Of a stretch of DNA of 64,000 nt, positions 24,354 through 35,598 are shown piece after piece. Below the pieces are notes generated by a model that saw only the letters and a program-made list of their open reading frames with translations, made no database searches and was not told the DNA's origin. Each line of letters begins with the position of its first letter. The first letter of the stretch is position 1. This DNA is from Alopecurus myosuroides. Its lineage: Eukaryota > Streptophyta > Magnoliopsida > Poales > Poaceae. The stretch is from contig CM054062.1 of the NCBI GenBank assembly GCA_028641055.1, forward strand, positions 134,086,682 to 134,150,681. The letters run 5' to 3'. The translations under genes and the position numbers were made by a program.

Positions 24354-25416
24354 GAGCATCTTCACTCGTTCGGCCTCCCATGCCGTTTTTTCGGTCGAAA
24401 AGACCGTCGCTTAGGGGTGCGTCGGCATAAACTTCGCCCGGGAGGGGGGGGGGGGGGCGTTGCCTTTCAGTCGCCCGCCTAGACGCGAGCACAGAATTCG
24501 ACAAAATTTGACGAAACATAACGAAATACGGCAAACTTGGGTATTTGGGCGAACTAGTAGATAAAAAAGTCGTAGTCGGCACGATTCAAACTAAAACACA
24601 TAACTACGTCTAGTTGATGCCTAGGATGTGTTACATCTGGCTGGTATATTCGGCGTCGTCGTACCCGTCGCTTGGCGGCTCGTTCTTTGGGCGGCGGCGG
24701 CGCGTAGCTGCAACCCTCCCCGGCGGCCCTAATGGCCTGCACTTCGGCCCAACGCTGCTTGTCGGTTGGGACAGGCGGAACGGGCACGCTGCCATTGCTG
24801 AGGCGCCATGTGCCCCGCACGCGCATGTCCGGCGGCATCGGGTAGTCCGCGGGCATCATAAGATAGGCTTCGTCCTCCCTCAGCCAGCGGCGGCCGAAGC
24901 CATTCGCCGCCGCGCCGTCGCCGGGGAAGCTTTCGACCATTTGGAGGGAGGACGGGTGGGAAGGGCGAGTGAAAGAGAGCGAGGTTCGAGCAAGGGCAAG
25001 GTGGGAGATGAGTTTGTCGGCGAGCTAGGCGCCATTTTATAGCTGGGGCAGGGCACATGAGCGGTGTAGCAACGACGGGAGGGGTGTAGCGGCGGGAAAC
25101 CCGCCTGGCAGAAGGCTGGGGTCACCGCAACGTGGCGAGCGAACGCTGCCGACGCATTGATTCACACGAGCAACGAGGCGAGGCGATGAGAACGAAGACG
25201 TCGCAGCTGTTGCCAAGCCGGGTCCACCGCCAAGGATTTTTCGCGCGAGTCGTTTCCCCGCTAATCGACCCTCCAGCTACCGCCAGCGCACTGGGTTCGG
25301 CCTGGATTCGCCGGCGCTATTTTCGGCCCAATCCGGCGTTTTTTAAGCCGTTGGAGGGGCTAGTGGGGCGTTTCTCTTCCGCCTGGGAGCGCCGCAGGGG
25401 GCGAGTGGAGATGCTC
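24354..25416. mobile_element. Harbinger-type DNA transposon, non-autonomous (1063 bp)
   Basis: The ends are GAGCATCTTCACTCG and, inverted, GAGCATCTCCACTCG: 14 of 15 bases match. Both ends are flanked by TTA (24351-24353 and 25417-25419), the 3-bp duplication typical of PIF/Harbinger transposons. The interior is GC-rich, contains a G run at 24445-24459 and carries one minus-strand frame, but no transposase. Confidence 0.8.
24554..24940 (-). CDS. ORF carried inside the Harbinger-type element
   Basis: A 128-codon frame on the minus strand, starting MVESFPGDGAAANGFG and containing YLMMPADYPMPPDMRVRG, then a basic KERAAKRRVRRRR stretch and a poorly coding end. The N-terminal part looks like real protein sequence (Pro/Met-rich, balanced codons). 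I do not recognise the family and see no DDE motif. It could be a captured host fragment or an accessory ORF of the transposon family. Expression is not shown. Confidence 0.35.
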   Translation of the reverse strand: MVESFPGDGAAANGFGRRWLREDEAYLMMPADYPMPPDMRVRGTWRLSNGSVPVPPVPTDKQRWAEVQAIRAAGEGCSYAPPPPKERAAKRRVRRRRIYQPDVTHPRHQLDVVMCFSLNRADYDFFIY

Positions 25417-25419
25417 TTA

Positions 25420-26359
25420 AGCTTGTCCTGTGTCACGTGTGTGCTGTGTCACCCAGTGTGTGTGGCATGGCGCAGCATTTTGTGCCTATCACGGGTGGGT
25501 TTCGTAGGTGCCTTTGCTCTGCGCTCTACCGTCCACCGCCTGGTGGCACAGTGATCATGGCCGGGTGGGTGTGGTGTTAACCATCACGTATACGAGCGGT
25601 GAAGGCAAAGCAGGGATGGCAGTTGCCGCAAATGGATAGACGACACAAGAGATGCCGCGGCCGCACATGGAGGCAAACGCTTCATCGTCTTTGGTGTATG
25701 GCTTGTTGCATCGCTGGCTCCTCCAAGGGAAGGGAATGCTGCTTTTGGTCATTTGGGCAGGGCGCCCCACCAAGGGCACCACCAAGCTTTTTGTCCATGA
25801 AATTGGAAAGGACATGCCACAACCATGACTATGTTCTTCAATCGTGGTCAAAGACCCCACCCACCAACCCGATTTTTTTTTGAAGATTTCATTCACTGAT
25901 CGAGTTGCAACTCTGCTCACCCGGAGGCCGGAGTAGCAACATCAACAACAACAAGCTACTGTAGTACAAGTGCAGAGAAAGTAAAGAAAAGCTGCCTGGC
26001 CCACACCACATCTCTCTCAGCCTTTTACATGCAAACATTCACGAAGTATACGCCGCCCATCTAACCTCATGTAATGCAAAAGATCGCCATCGGTCTGCTC
26101 AAAGTCTATTGAACAACAATACTACTCCTGTATGACACCATAAGGAAATATTTAAAACCGTTTAAAAGAAGCCCCCGCTCGTTAATTTAGAGATCATTTC
26201 TTAGACAGACTAATTTGGAACTTGGTTAAACTCACTACTTTACATGATCCTAGAATGCAAAGTCTCTTTTCCCGGGGTTGTACTTGGTCATACTTTAGAG
26301 GTTGAATAAGCGATTACTGTTTTAGATTTTCGTCTCTTTTTCCGGGGTCTCGCCCTCGC
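25420..26359. other. Upstream region of the PHD gene; possible poly(A) end of a retroposed sequence
   Basis: No gene is recognised. On the minus strand a run of A (plus-strand T run at 25871-25879) follows AATGAAATCTTC, the pattern of a LINE or retrocopy 3' end whose body would extend to about 26100. No coding match supports it further. The last 250 bp before 26360 should contain the promoter of the PHD gene; I see no clear TATA box. Confidence 0.35.
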
Positions 26360-26551
26360 TTTCCTTTGGTCTTGGAGCAGAGCCCGGAACCAAAAACCCC
26401 CAAATACTCGCAACCCCTCCGCCTGCCCTTTCCAGCCATTGCTGCAGCCTCCCTCGTCCCTTCCCGTAGCGGCCATTGCTGCCGCCTCCGCTTCATCCTC
26501 CACCTAACCCGGACTTGCCGTATTCGACCGTCGCCACCGCCGCCGCGGATG
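26360..26551 (+). other. 5' UTR and first exon of the AIPP2-like gene
   Basis: A C-rich leader of about 190 bp, typical of grass genes, ends GCGG-ATG directly followed by the donor GTAAG (26552). The first coding exon therefore contributes only the start codon (26549-26551). Joining it to the acceptor at 27437/27438 gives a reading that continues in phase into the PHD finger. The 5' limit is an estimate. Confidence 0.65.
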
Positions 26552-27437
26552 GTAAGAATCTCTTCTTGCGCTTCTCCTCTGTACCGTGGTTGGGGTGTGC
26601 TTTTCTGCTCCCGTCGTGATCACCCTGCGATTTCGGCCGGAAACTGCGCCCCTCTCCCGTTTCGGGGCCGTAGGTTGTGTCTTCTTGCTTTCTTGCTGCG
26701 AAATCGGCGGTTCGGAGGAACAGATTTCGCGTTTTTGGATGTTGGTTAGGGCATTTTGGGCGTTCTTCGTTGCCTCCCTGTTGGTTGTTTCATAAAGGAC
26801 TGCCTTTTTCCAGAGAAAGATTCGAGGTTGATTGAACAAATGCCCTAATTTTCCCTATATCTGTATTCTGTAGGCTCAACTACAGCCCCCTTGAGTTGTT
26901 TAGGCCGGGTGTTGTTTGACGTTGTGGTTCTGGCAAAATTAGGACACATCTGGAATGGTTTTGCTTCACGAAGGAAGGATCATATCTACTTGATAAGAAA
27001 AGAAATTTGTTTAGTGCGGGGACATTTGCAAACATCCCCCCCCGCGATAAATCCATTACCAGCCATAACTTGTGTGGATATATAGAATTGTCTTCCAGAT
27101 TTCAGAGTCACCTTAGTAACTTAATAGGAAAGAAAGGATGTTCGGCTGTTGTTAGGCTCTATGCAATGATAACAATAAATCAGTGCTTCTGGGATTAAAA
27201 CCTTGCATACACCTACATTGTGCTACTACTATTTGTCCCATGAATAAATAATTTTCTTCAGGTGGTGAAGGGTATCCTCTTTATTTTCTATGTACAAGTC
27301 GGTGCGTTTTTATTTATTTCTTATTGCGTGGTACATTTATTTCAATCTTGTGGTTATGTATCTTGAGTTATGTGCAAAATAAATTGTGAGCAAGATAATC
27401 AACACGATTTCCTACATGACGGTTTTACTTACTGCAG

Positions 27438-27532
27438 GAGGAGGCATGCCCAGCAGGGTGTGAGATATGTGGCAGTAGAAAGAATCAAGAGCTTATGGCA
27501 AAATGCATTCAGTGCAATGGCTCTCAACATTG
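27438..27532 (+). CDS. AIPP2-like gene, exon 2 (PHD finger, first half)
   Basis: Acceptor TACTGCAG before it and donor GTATAC after it. It encodes EEACPAGCEICG...KCIQCNGSQH, holding zinc ligands C9, C12, C24, C27 and H32. It ends in phase 2 (TG), completed to Cys by the T that opens exon 3. Confidence 0.82.
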
Positions 27533-27932
27533 GTATACGTTTCTCTTTTAAGTTTTAACCCTTTTTAATTTTAATCTTTATTTATAAGTTAAGCACTAGG
27601 AAATGTTACTTACAAATTTCCCAAAGTATGTATTATATTCCTTCTTTTTAAACCCTGATTGCTTTGTATGTATGGATACTTGGAGAGAATTAAACAGTAG
27701 TTCGTATGAAACTTAGATGGCTTTCTTAACAGAAAACTGATGCAAAGAGCCAAAGAATGCTAAATTATACTCAAAAACATTGCTAGATGATCCATAATTT
27801 ATTATCTTCATTTCTTTCGCTCTGAGGAAAATATGGGCAAGTCCATTATCTTTTATACAGCAACGAAGCGAAACTCATTGACCCAGAAACTGTTATCTAG
27901 CTCTCTGAAAGTTTTTCCATTTTCCTTTGAAG

Positions 27933-27984
27933 TTATTGCTTGGAGGTGGTTGCTTTTGAAATTAGAGGTCAATGGTGTTGCTCT
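27933..27984 (+). CDS. AIPP2-like gene, exon 3, left piece
   Basis: Acceptor CCTTTGAAG before 27933. It encodes YCLEVVAFEIRGQWCC, completing C35, W47 and C49 of the PHD finger. The copia element enters after GCTCT (27980-27984), which is the target duplication. Confidence 0.82.
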
Positions 27985-28974
27985 TGTTGAATATATTAGC
28001 AATTTAGCACATGATTTAATTCGAAATAGCAGTAGATGAATTGCGACAGTAGCAAATACAGTAATTATGCAAACGTCTAGATCTAGCACAGTAGACAGAT
28101 TGATACAATCTATTGCAAGTACTAGACATACGAATTGCAGTAACATCTCATACAGATGAAAGAGAGATACGTACGATGGAGCGGTAGCGGCACCGCCGTT
28201 GTTGTTGTCCCCAGTGTCGGCCATGTCGTTGATGAAGAGGTTGCCGAGGTCGGGGAAGAAGTCGTCGTCGGGGAAGTCGTCGCCGTCAGCAGTCGCGCGA
28301 GTGCGCTCCCCAAAAACCTGATCGCCCCTCTCCCGTACAGGATCACAAGAGGCGGGGTTCCGGAGGCCTGCTGTCCCTTCTCGCGGTGCACGCCGGAAGG
28401 AGGGATGGAGAAGACTTGATTGGCGGCGCAGTGCTTTGGAACGGTGGTGCGAAACCATAAGACGAAGTGGCGGCTAGGGTTTACCGTATGCGCGTATTTA
28501 TATGCGGGCTGGGAGAGACGTGGGCGTAACCCCACGTCTGAGTCGGTCCACGATCCAGAAAGGAAACGGAAACGGTTTTGGAATTAACGCGTCCGTTAAT
28601 TACCAAATTAATGACTCATTAAGTTTTCCCAATCGACAAAATAAACGCTCTCGGCTCGGCTCATTCCCGCAACCCGCGGCGCGGCGCGTCGTGACGTGTC
28701 GTGACGAGGCGAGGCGTGGCGAGGCGGGCGGCGGAGGAGGAGGAGCGCGCGTGTGGCACACCTCTCCTCTTGCCTTACCTACTCATACATGAGCTAGAAT
28801 GGCTCACCTTATAAGGTGCTCCCACTCTCTCCAAACTAGCAATGTGGGACTAAACTTTAGTCCCACTCACTCCACTTATTATTCATGAATGGGCCATGAC
28901 AATTTCAGGATTTTAGTGGGCTTAGTGGGCTAGACATGTGAGCCCATATACATAGCCCATACAAAATTCCAACA
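27985..28974 (-). repeat. Copia 3' LTR
   Basis: On the minus strand it starts TGTTGGAATTTTG at 28974 and ends TATTCAACA at 27985. Same length and sequence as 33503-34492. Confidence 0.95.
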
Positions 28975-29530
28975 ATCCCCCACAAAGTGTCATTAGCACA
29001 TTTCATAAACTCTGTTCCAAAACATTGTTTATATACCGGTGTTAGTGGAGACTGTTAAGTTGAACTTCCACTTAGAACATCATGCTACACTAGTTCACAA
29101 CTTGAATAGTGGACTATGCCTTGAACTACAAGTTTGCTGTGATACCAGTTTTACACAACGTCTGAACCGATACTAGGCTGCCGCAAGGCTTCCCCGCGGT
29201 TTGGAGCGTATGCGTCATACTCCGAAGGCCTTTCATGAGTTTATTAGAGAGCACCCGATTCTCATAGACTGCGACGTTTAACAGTCAGACTCATATAGGT
29301 GAGTTCCTCAGGAGATGTTCTGTAGGACACATCTCTGCTTATATAAATAAGCCACTTGGAACACATTAAGACAAATGTCAACCTACCGTACAGATCAGGA
29401 GAGTATTGCATCTTTTAAGGAGTGGAATAAAATATAAGGATACTCTCCTCTCAGCCGACCAACAGCTTGTCTCCCACTTCTAATTCACGGGATCTCCGAT
29501 CACATAGAGTGGGTTACCACTGTGGGCAAC

Positions 29531-32500
29531 TCATAACGTGGGTCTCAAACCCATCTCCCTCGATGCATTCTCTATCACATTCCGTGATAAACCCTTTGTG
29601 AAGGGATCTGCCAAGTTCATAGACGTTTGGATATAATCCAACGTAATAACTCCGGAGTTCTTCAATTTCCTGACAGATTTTAATCTCCTCTTCACATGTC
29701 TTGATGACTTTGCATTATCCTTAGAACTGTTCACTTTGACGATCACAGTTTGATTATCACAGTTCATTAGGATTGCGGGTATTGGTTTTTCAACCATAGG
29801 CAAGTCCATCAAGAGCTCACGAAGCCACTCTGCCTCAACAGTGGCTGTGTCTAATGCTGCGAGTTCTGCTTCCATAGTTGACCTCGTTAAGATGGTCTGC
29901 TTGCAAGACTTCCAGGAAACAGCGCCACCACCAAGTGTAAAAACATAACCACTAGTGGCCTTAAGCTCATCAGCATCAGATATCCAATTAGAATCACTAT
30001 ATCCTTCCAGAACCCTCGGGTTTCCGGTATAGTGAATTCCATAGCTCGCAGTGCCTTTTAAATAGCGCATAACTCTCTCAAGCGCACGCCAATGATCATC
30101 TCCCGGATTGGAAACAAACCGGCTCAATTTGCTCACAGCAAAAGAGATGTCAGGCCTCGTGGCACTCGCCAAATACATAAGCGAGCCTATAATCTGAGAA
30201 TATCTCAGTTGATCTCTAGTAATCCGTTGATTCTTTCGAAGCAACAAACTAGCATCATATGGAGTTGAAGAAGGCTTGCAGTCACTATACCCAAAGCGAC
30301 TCAAGACCTTTTCCACATAGTGAGATTGAAGCAGTGTGATCCCACCATTAACATCTCTCAACAGCTTGATGTTCAAGATAACATCAGCTACTCCTAGATC
30401 CTTCATCTCAAAACAGCGAGATAAGAAATCCTTAACTTCCTTGATTAAATCAAGATTGGTTCCAAAGATCAATATGTCATCAACGTATAGACATAGAATA
30501 ACTCCCTCGCCCCCACCATGGCGATAGTACACACACTTATCAGCTTCGTTTACAACAAAGCCTTCAGCAGTCAAAGTCCTTTCAAACTTCTCGTGCCATT
30601 GCTTAGGTGCTTGCTTGAGGCCGTATAATGACTTCAACAACTTACACACCTTGCCTTCCTGACCGGGTACTACGAAACCATCTGGCTGATCCATGTAAAT
30701 TTCCTCGTCCAACTCTCCATTAAGGAAAGCCGTCTTAACGTCCATTTGATGAACGAGAAGACCGTGTGAGGCAGCCAGAGATAGTAGCACACGAATAGTG
30801 GTCAGTCTAGCCACAGGTGAGTAAGTATCAAAGAAGTCTTCACCTTCTTTCTGGGTATAACCCTTGGCCACAAGCCTTGCCTTGTACTTTTCAATTGTAC
30901 CATCAGGCCTAAGCTTTTTCTTGAACACCCACTTACATCCTACAGGTTTACACCCATAAGGACGATCAGTGATTTCCCAAGTTCCGTTAGCCAAGATGGA
31001 ATCCATCTCGCAACGGACAGCCTCCTTCCAGTAGTCAGCATCAAGAGATGCATAAGCTTCTGAAATAGTCCTGGGTGTGTCATCCACGAGATACACAATG
31101 AAATCATTACCAAAGGACTTTGCAGTCCTCTGTCTCTTGCTCCTTACAGGAACTTCATTGTCATCCTCCTCGGGATTCTCAACGTGTTCTATCGGAATGG
31201 TGGATTCAGGAATCTCAGCTAATTCCTGACTAGATGAAACAGGTTTCTCCTGATTTGATGAGATAGACATATCCTTCATAGGAAATATGTTCTCAAAGAA
31301 AGTCGCATCATTCGACTCCATAATCGTACCAACATGCATGTCGGATACCTCAGATTTTACTACCAAGAATCTATAACCAATGCTATTAAAAGCATAGCCC
31401 AGAAGAACACAATCTACGGTTTTTGGTCCAAGCTTGCGCTTCTTGGGAATTGGTATATTGACTTTCGCCAAACAACCCCAAGTACGTAGGTAGGAGAGTT
31501 TTAACCTTTTCCTTTCCCATTCCTCAAATGGAGTAATGGTTTTATTCTTTGTGGGAACTCGGTTTAGGACATGACATGCAGTCATTAGAGCCTCCCCCCA
31601 CCATGCCTTGGAGAGACCCGAAGTGTCTAACATGGCGTTAACCAAATCAGACAACGTTCGGTTCTTTCTTTCAGCCACTCCATTTGACTGAGGTGAGTAG
31701 GGAGGCGTCCTCTCATGAATAATACCGTGTTCAGCACAAAAAGAATTAAACTCGTTGGAAAAATACTCTCCACCACGATCAGACCTAAGCCGTTTAATTT
31801 TACGATCAAGTTGGTTCTCTGCTTCGGCCTTATAGTTCTTGAAATAAGTTAAAGCTTCATCTTTAGATTTCAGAAGATACACATAACAATATCTAGTGGA
31901 GTCATCAATAAGTGTCATGAAGTATTTCTTTCCACCTTTGGTCAATACGCCATTCATCTCACAAAGATCAGAATGTATAAGTTCTAGTGGTGCCAAGTCT
32001 CTCGCCTCCGCGGTCTTGTGAGACTTGCGAGGTTGTTTAGCTTGAACACACACTTGACATTTGGAACCTTTAATAGTACTGAATTTCGGAATTAAACTCA
32101 TATTTGCTAACCGCGTCATGCAACCAAAATTAATATGACAAAGTCGCGAATGCCAAACATCACAATCATTATCGTGGCAAACATTATTAATAACTTTGGT
32201 GCAAATATCTGACAAGGATAAGCGGAACAAGCCTCCGCACTCATAGCCTTTACCAATAAATTGTCCATACTTGGAAATTACAACTTTATTAGACTCGAAA
32301 ACCAACTTAAAACCATCTCGACATAAACGTGAGCCGCTGACGAGATTTTTATTGATGGAGGGCACATGATGAACGTTCTTCAGTCGCACGATCTTCCCCG
32401 AAGTAAACTTCAGATCGACCGTACCAACACCACGAACAGTAGCATGTGACCCGTTCCCCATCAGCACGGGGGAAGTCCCTGTGACCTGATAAGAAGAGAA

Positions 32501-33976
32501 CATAGAAGCATCAGCACAAACATGTACATTGGCACCTGTGTCAATTAACCATTCAGGTGAATGACAAACTGAAAGAATAGTGGGAACTATACCGTACCCA
32601 GAGTCCTTCATCTCAGTGTCAGCCATGACAACATTGGCGGTCTTGCCGCTGTTCTCCTGCTGCTGCAGCTCATAACGCTTAGGGCACTTTGGAGCCCAAT
32701 GGGTCAGTTCACCGCAAACGTGACATGATCCCTTTCTCTTCTTGAAGTTGGTAGAGTGCGACGGCTTAAACTTGCCATCGGGCTTGCCTTTACCCTCGGA
32801 TTTCTTCTTGATATATTTAGGCTTGTTGGGCGGGTAATGTTTCTTCTGTACCACATGAGCAGAAGAACCTACCTCAGCAACCCGAGCACGTGTATCCTTT
32901 GCTCTCGCCTTCTCTTCCACATCAAGAGATCCGATGAGGTCCATTACGGAAAACTCCTGTCTCTTGTGTTTTAGAGAAGTAGCAAAGGTGCTCCATGAAG
33001 ATGGAAGCTTGGCAATAATGCCTCCGGCCACAAACTTGTCCGGTAACATACACTTAAAGTGCTCAAGTTCTTTAGCGAGTGACTGTATCTCGTGAGCCTG
33101 TTGAACAACAGAGCGCTCATCAGTCATCCTGTAGTCATAGAATTGCTCCATGACATACAGCTCGCTGCCAGCATCCGAGGCCCCAAATTTGGCCTCGAGT
33201 GCAGCCCACATATCCTTGCCGTTATCAAACGACATATACGGATCCACGATGGAATCATCGATAATACCGAGGAGGGCACTTTTAAACATAGTGTCCATAT
33301 CCTCAAAGGCCTCCAGCTGTGCTGGATTGAGATCGCCCTCAGGCTTGCCCTTGGTGGCCGCATAGCAGCGCAAGGTTTGAAACCATAGCACTGCTCTCGT
33401 GCGCCACCTCTTAAAGTCCACGCCCTTGAAAGGGACTGGCCTTGTCGCCGCAATGACAGACGGCGCAGGTGCAAGAAATTGCCTATAATCAGGTTTTTGG
33501 ATTGTTGAATATATTAGCAATTTAGCACATGATTTAATTCGAAATAGCAGTAGATGAATTGCGACAGTAGCAAATACAGTAATTATGCAAACGTCTAGAT
33601 CTAGCACAGTAGACAGATTGATACAATCTATTGCAAGTACTAGACATACGAATTGCAGTAACATCTCATACAGATGAAAGAGAGATACGTACGATGGAGC
33701 GGTAGCGGCACCGCCGTTGTTGTTGTCCCCAGTGTCGGCCATGTCGTTGATGAAGAGGTTGCCGAGGTCGGGGAAGAAGTCGTCGTCGGGGAAGTCGTCG
33801 CCGTCAGCAGTCGCGCGAGTGCGCTCCCCAAAAACCTGATCGCCCCTCTCCCGTACAGGATCACAAGAGGCGGGGTTCCGGAGGCCTGCTGTCCCTTCTC
33901 GCGGTGCACGCCGGAAGGAGGGATGGAGAAGACTTGATTGGCGGCGCAGTGCTTTGGAACGGTGGTGCGAAACCAT
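29531..33976 (-). CDS. Copia gag-pol polyprotein (1481 codons)
   Basis: Order of domains: leader in the LTR (1-95), intron-like segment (96-165), gag (about 166-415), CX2CX4HX4C knuckle (C418, C421, H426, C431), aspartic protease (DTGA at 479), integrase with H609, H614, C640, C643 and D670, D733, E769, reverse transcriptase with YVDD at 1164-1167, and RNase H (D1328, E1369, D1407). The order integrase before RT defines Ty1/copia. I see no stop or frameshift and every catalytic residue is present. Translation from residue 79 (MADTGD, 33742) with splicing would give about 1333 residues. It looks competent and is probably a source of recent insertions. Confidence 0.93.
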   Translation of the reverse strand: MVSHHRSKALRRQSSLLHPSFRRAPREGTAGLRNPASCDPVRERGDQVFGERTRATADGDDFPDDDFFPDLGNLFINDMADTGDNNNGGAATAPSYVSLFHLYEMLLQFVCLVLAIDCINLSTVLDLDVCIITVFATVAIHLLLFRIKSCAKLLIYSTIQKPDYRQFLAPAPSVIAATRPVPFKGVDFKRWRTRAVLWFQTLRCYAATKGKPEGDLNPAQLEAFEDMDTMFKSALLGIIDDSIVDPYMSFDNGKDMWAALEAKFGASDAGSELYVMEQFYDYRMTDERSVVQQAHEIQSLAKELEHFKCMLPDKFVAGGIIAKLPSSWSTFATSLKHKRQEFSVMDLIGSLDVEEKARAKDTRARVAEVGSSAHVVQKKHYPPNKPKYIKKKSEGKGKPDGKFKPSHSTNFKKRKGSCHVCGELTHWAPKCPKRYELQQQENSGKTANVVMADTEMKDSGYGIVPTILSVCHSPEWLIDTGANVHVCADASMFSSYQVTGTSPVLMGNGSHATVRGVGTVDLKFTSGKIVRLKNVHHVPSINKNLVSGSRLCRDGFKLVFESNKVVISKYGQFIGKGYECGGLFRLSLSDICTKVINNVCHDNDCDVWHSRLCHINFGCMTRLANMSLIPKFSTIKGSKCQVCVQAKQPRKSHKTAEARDLAPLELIHSDLCEMNGVLTKGGKKYFMTLIDDSTRYCYVYLLKSKDEALTYFKNYKAEAENQLDRKIKRLRSDRGGEYFSNEFNSFCAEHGIIHERTPPYSPQSNGVAERKNRTLSDLVNAMLDTSGLSKAWWGEALMTACHVLNRVPTKNKTITPFEEWERKRLKLSYLRTWGCLAKVNIPIPKKRKLGPKTVDCVLLGYAFNSIGYRFLVVKSEVSDMHVGTIMESNDATFFENIFPMKDMSISSNQEKPVSSSQELAEIPESTIPIEHVENPEEDDNEVPVRSKRQRTAKSFGNDFIVYLVDDTPRTISEAYASLDADYWKEAVRCEMDSILANGTWEITDRPYGCKPVGCKWVFKKKLRPDGTIEKYKARLVAKGYTQKEGEDFFDTYSPVARLTTIRVLLSLAASHGLLVHQMDVKTAFLNGELDEEIYMDQPDGFVVPGQEGKVCKLLKSLYGLKQAPKQWHEKFERTLTAEGFVVNEADKCVYYRHGGGEGVILCLYVDDILIFGTNLDLIKEVKDFLSRCFEMKDLGVADVILNIKLLRDVNGGITLLQSHYVEKVLSRFGYSDCKPSSTPYDASLLLRKNQRITRDQLRYSQIIGSLMYLASATRPDISFAVSKLSRFVSNPGDDHWRALERVMRYLKGTASYGIHYTGNPRVLEGYSDSNWISDADELKATSGYVFTLGGGAVSWKSCKQTILTRSTMEAELAALDTATVEAEWLRELLMDLPMVEKPIPAILMNCDNQTVIVKVNSSKDNAKSSRHVKRRLKSVRKLKNSGVITLDYIQTSMNLADPFTKGLSRNVIENASREMGLRPTL
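33483..33692 (-). other. Predicted intron across the copia LTR/internal border
   Basis: Donor GTACGT at 33692 and acceptor GATTATAG ending at 33483 (minus strand). It is 210 nt, or 70 codons, so the frame is open with or without splicing. Retained, it would put about 70 mostly hydrophobic residues (96-165) between the gag leader and the conserved gag start (QFLAPAPSV). Splicing removes the end of the 5' LTR and the candidate primer site, so only unspliced RNA could be copied. The borders are inferred from consensus only. Confidence 0.45.
33488..33500 (-). other. Candidate self-primer binding site of the copia element
   Basis: On the element strand, two bases after the 5' LTR, stands CCAAAAACCTGAT. 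Its exact reverse complement, ATCAGGTTTTTGG, lies in the same strand inside the 5' LTR (33840-33828). The 13 base pairs have the polarity needed for the LTR-derived strand to prime toward U5. This layout resembles Tf1 of fission yeast, where the RNA's own 5' end is the primer. No tRNA 3' end would pair here, because the site does not begin TGG. Confidence 0.5.
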
Positions 33977-34492
33977 AAGACGAAGTGGCGGCTAGGGTTT
34001 ACCGTATGCGCGTATTTATATGCGGGCTGGGAGAGACGTGGGCGTAACCCCACGTCTGAGTCGGTCCACGATCCAGAAAGGAAACGGAAACGGTTTTGGA
34101 ATTAACGCGTCCGTTAATTACCAAATTAATGACTCATTAAGTTTTCCCAATCGACAAAATAAACGCTCTCGGCTCGGCTCATTCCCGCAACCCGCGGCGC
34201 GGCGCGTCGTGACGTGTCGTGACGAGGCGAGGCGTGGCGAGGCGGGCGGCGGAGGAGGAGGAGCGCGCGTGTGGCACACCTCTCCTCTTGCCTTACCTAC
34301 TCATACATGAGCTAGAATGGCTCACCTTATAAGGTGCTCCCACTCTCTCCAAACTAGCAATGTGGGACTAAACTTTAGTCCCACTCACTCCACTTATTAT
34401 TCATGAATGGGCCATGACAATTTCAGGATTTTAGTGGGCTTAGTGGGCTAGACATGTGAGCCCATATACATAGCCCATACAAAATTCCAACA
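33503..34492 (-). repeat. Copia 5' LTR
   Basis: It contains a TATA box, a GC-rich leader, and the first codons of the open gag frame. The gag ATG candidates (33976 and 33742) both lie inside it, which is unusual: LTRs normally end before gag starts. Confidence 0.95.
34013..34020 (-). promoter_or_regulatory. TATA box in the copia 5' LTR
   Basis: TATAAATA on the minus strand, within GCATATAAATACGCGC. A start site about 25-35 bases downstream would fall near 33985, just before the first ATG at 33976, so the second ATG (33742) is the more likely translation start. Confidence 0.6.
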
Positions 34493-34497
34493 GCTCT

Positions 34498-34540
34498 GAA
34501 TGCCGAAAAAAGGCTAACGTGAACACAAAACCTATTCAAG
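34498..34540 (+). CDS. AIPP2-like gene, exon 3, right piece
   Basis: After the second GCTCT (34493-34497) the frame continues with ECRKKANVNTKPIQ, giving the last zinc ligand C52, and ends at donor GTAAAG (34541). Together with the left piece the exon is 95 nt. Confidence 0.82.
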
Positions 34541-34617
34541 GTAAAGACAATGTTTCACGTTTCACCAATCTCATTCTTCAAATCATGTAACTGAGTTCTT
34601 ATCGAATAATGTTGTAG

Positions 34618-35343
34618 GTGAAAATAAAACCCCAATCCTGGACAACAATCGCAGGAGCATGCCCCATCAAGTTGGCGTTAAAACACCGCAGATACATGAA
34701 AATTCTAAAGTGAAGTTCATTCCCTGTGAAGAAGCTGCACAGTTGACTAAAGAGAGGCCTGCAGCTCTTAAAAGGGAAAAATTTGTCGTGCGACGTACAC
34801 ATAGCCAGCTCCGTCCTGTATCTCCTCCAAATAGCATATTACCAAGTAGACAGTTTCGCCCTGCATCGCCGCCGAATGCGAAACCGTCATGCAGTATGAA
34901 GTCCATACTTCCAAGTAGACAGGTTGAACCTTCATCTTCTCGAAGTATGAAACAAAAGTGTGTATCTCCCAGTAGGAATGATAATCAAGTATCTGCCTTG
35001 AGACCATGTGTTGTTGTGAGTCAAAACCTGATAAAAGTTGATAATATAAACATGAGTCAGAAAGTACGGTCAGGTACGTTCACTTATCTAGTGCCAGATA
35101 TTTCCTTGTTTAGAACAGATAGCTGTTGCATCTACCGACAAGTTACAGTTCATGAAGACATTATGTTTGAAAACATAGGTACAGTGATCCCTCTAGTTTC
35201 ACAAATTACAAAAAGAGTAGCTAAAGAAAATGATCATCTGCTTCAGCCTAAGGAAGAGAAGGTAGATAGTGCAGCAGATAAAGGAAAAGGCAACTCCCGG
35301 GTAGACGATCAGCCTAGTGGGGAAAATGCATTCAATGCTTCAG
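34618..35343 (+). CDS. AIPP2-like gene, exon 4 (linker)
   Basis: Acceptor GTTGTAG before it and donor GTATAC after it (TTCAG/GTATAC). The exon has 726 nt without a stop. It encodes a basic, Ser/Pro/Arg-rich linker with RRTHSQLRPVSPP and the repeated pattern SILPSRQ (twice), and later an acidic-basic stretch. It is likely disordered; no domain recognised. Confidence 0.75.
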
Positions 35344-35598
35344 GTATACTTCTTGATCATGTAGTAGTTAGTACTACACTTCTCGATAATAGATATTTTG
35401 TTGGAAATTAGAATGATTATCATTTGCAAGCGCTCAAACCTTGTACGCGTACATTGTTATTCTTGATTCACATGAAATATATGTATTGGTCTTACATAAG
35501 ATAGAACTTGAGGGTTTAAGAGGATTAATCAAATGGTTACTATGGTCCATCTTTTAAGTGCTAATAATAACCTACGGTCCATTTCAAAGTGCCAACAG

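Larger units (their letters stand above)
27985..34492 (-). mobile_element. Young Ty1/copia element in exon 3 of the PHD gene
   Basis: 6508 bp on the minus strand, with 990-bp LTRs that I read as the same base for base, a perfect 5-bp duplication GCTCT (27980-27984 and 34493-34497) and one open polyprotein frame with all catalytic motifs. A polypurine tract stands before the 3' LTR (minus-strand CTTTGTGGGGGAT at 28987-28975). There is no TGG-type tRNA primer site after the 5' LTR (see the entry at 33488). Matching LTRs mean the insertion is recent. It runs opposite to the gene. Confidence 0.95.

Noticed and set aside
27263..27294. A possible extra exon (after TTCTTCAG) between exon 1 and the PHD exon
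   Set aside because: It breaks the phase: joining it puts exon 2 out of frame, whereas ATG joined straight to 27438 runs in phase through the whole gene.
27833..28039. 68-codon frame near the left copia border (MGKSIIFYTAT...)
   Set aside because: It overlaps intron, exon 3 in the wrong frame and LTR; the PHD reading from 27933 explains the sequence.
28122..28535. Frames of 137, 96 and 87 codons in both copia LTRs
   Set aside because: They lie in other frames or strands of the LTR, where gag leader codons and promoter sequence account for the openness.
33092..33388. Plus-strand frames opposite the copia polyprotein
   Set aside because: Shadow frames; the minus-strand polyprotein has all the family motifs.
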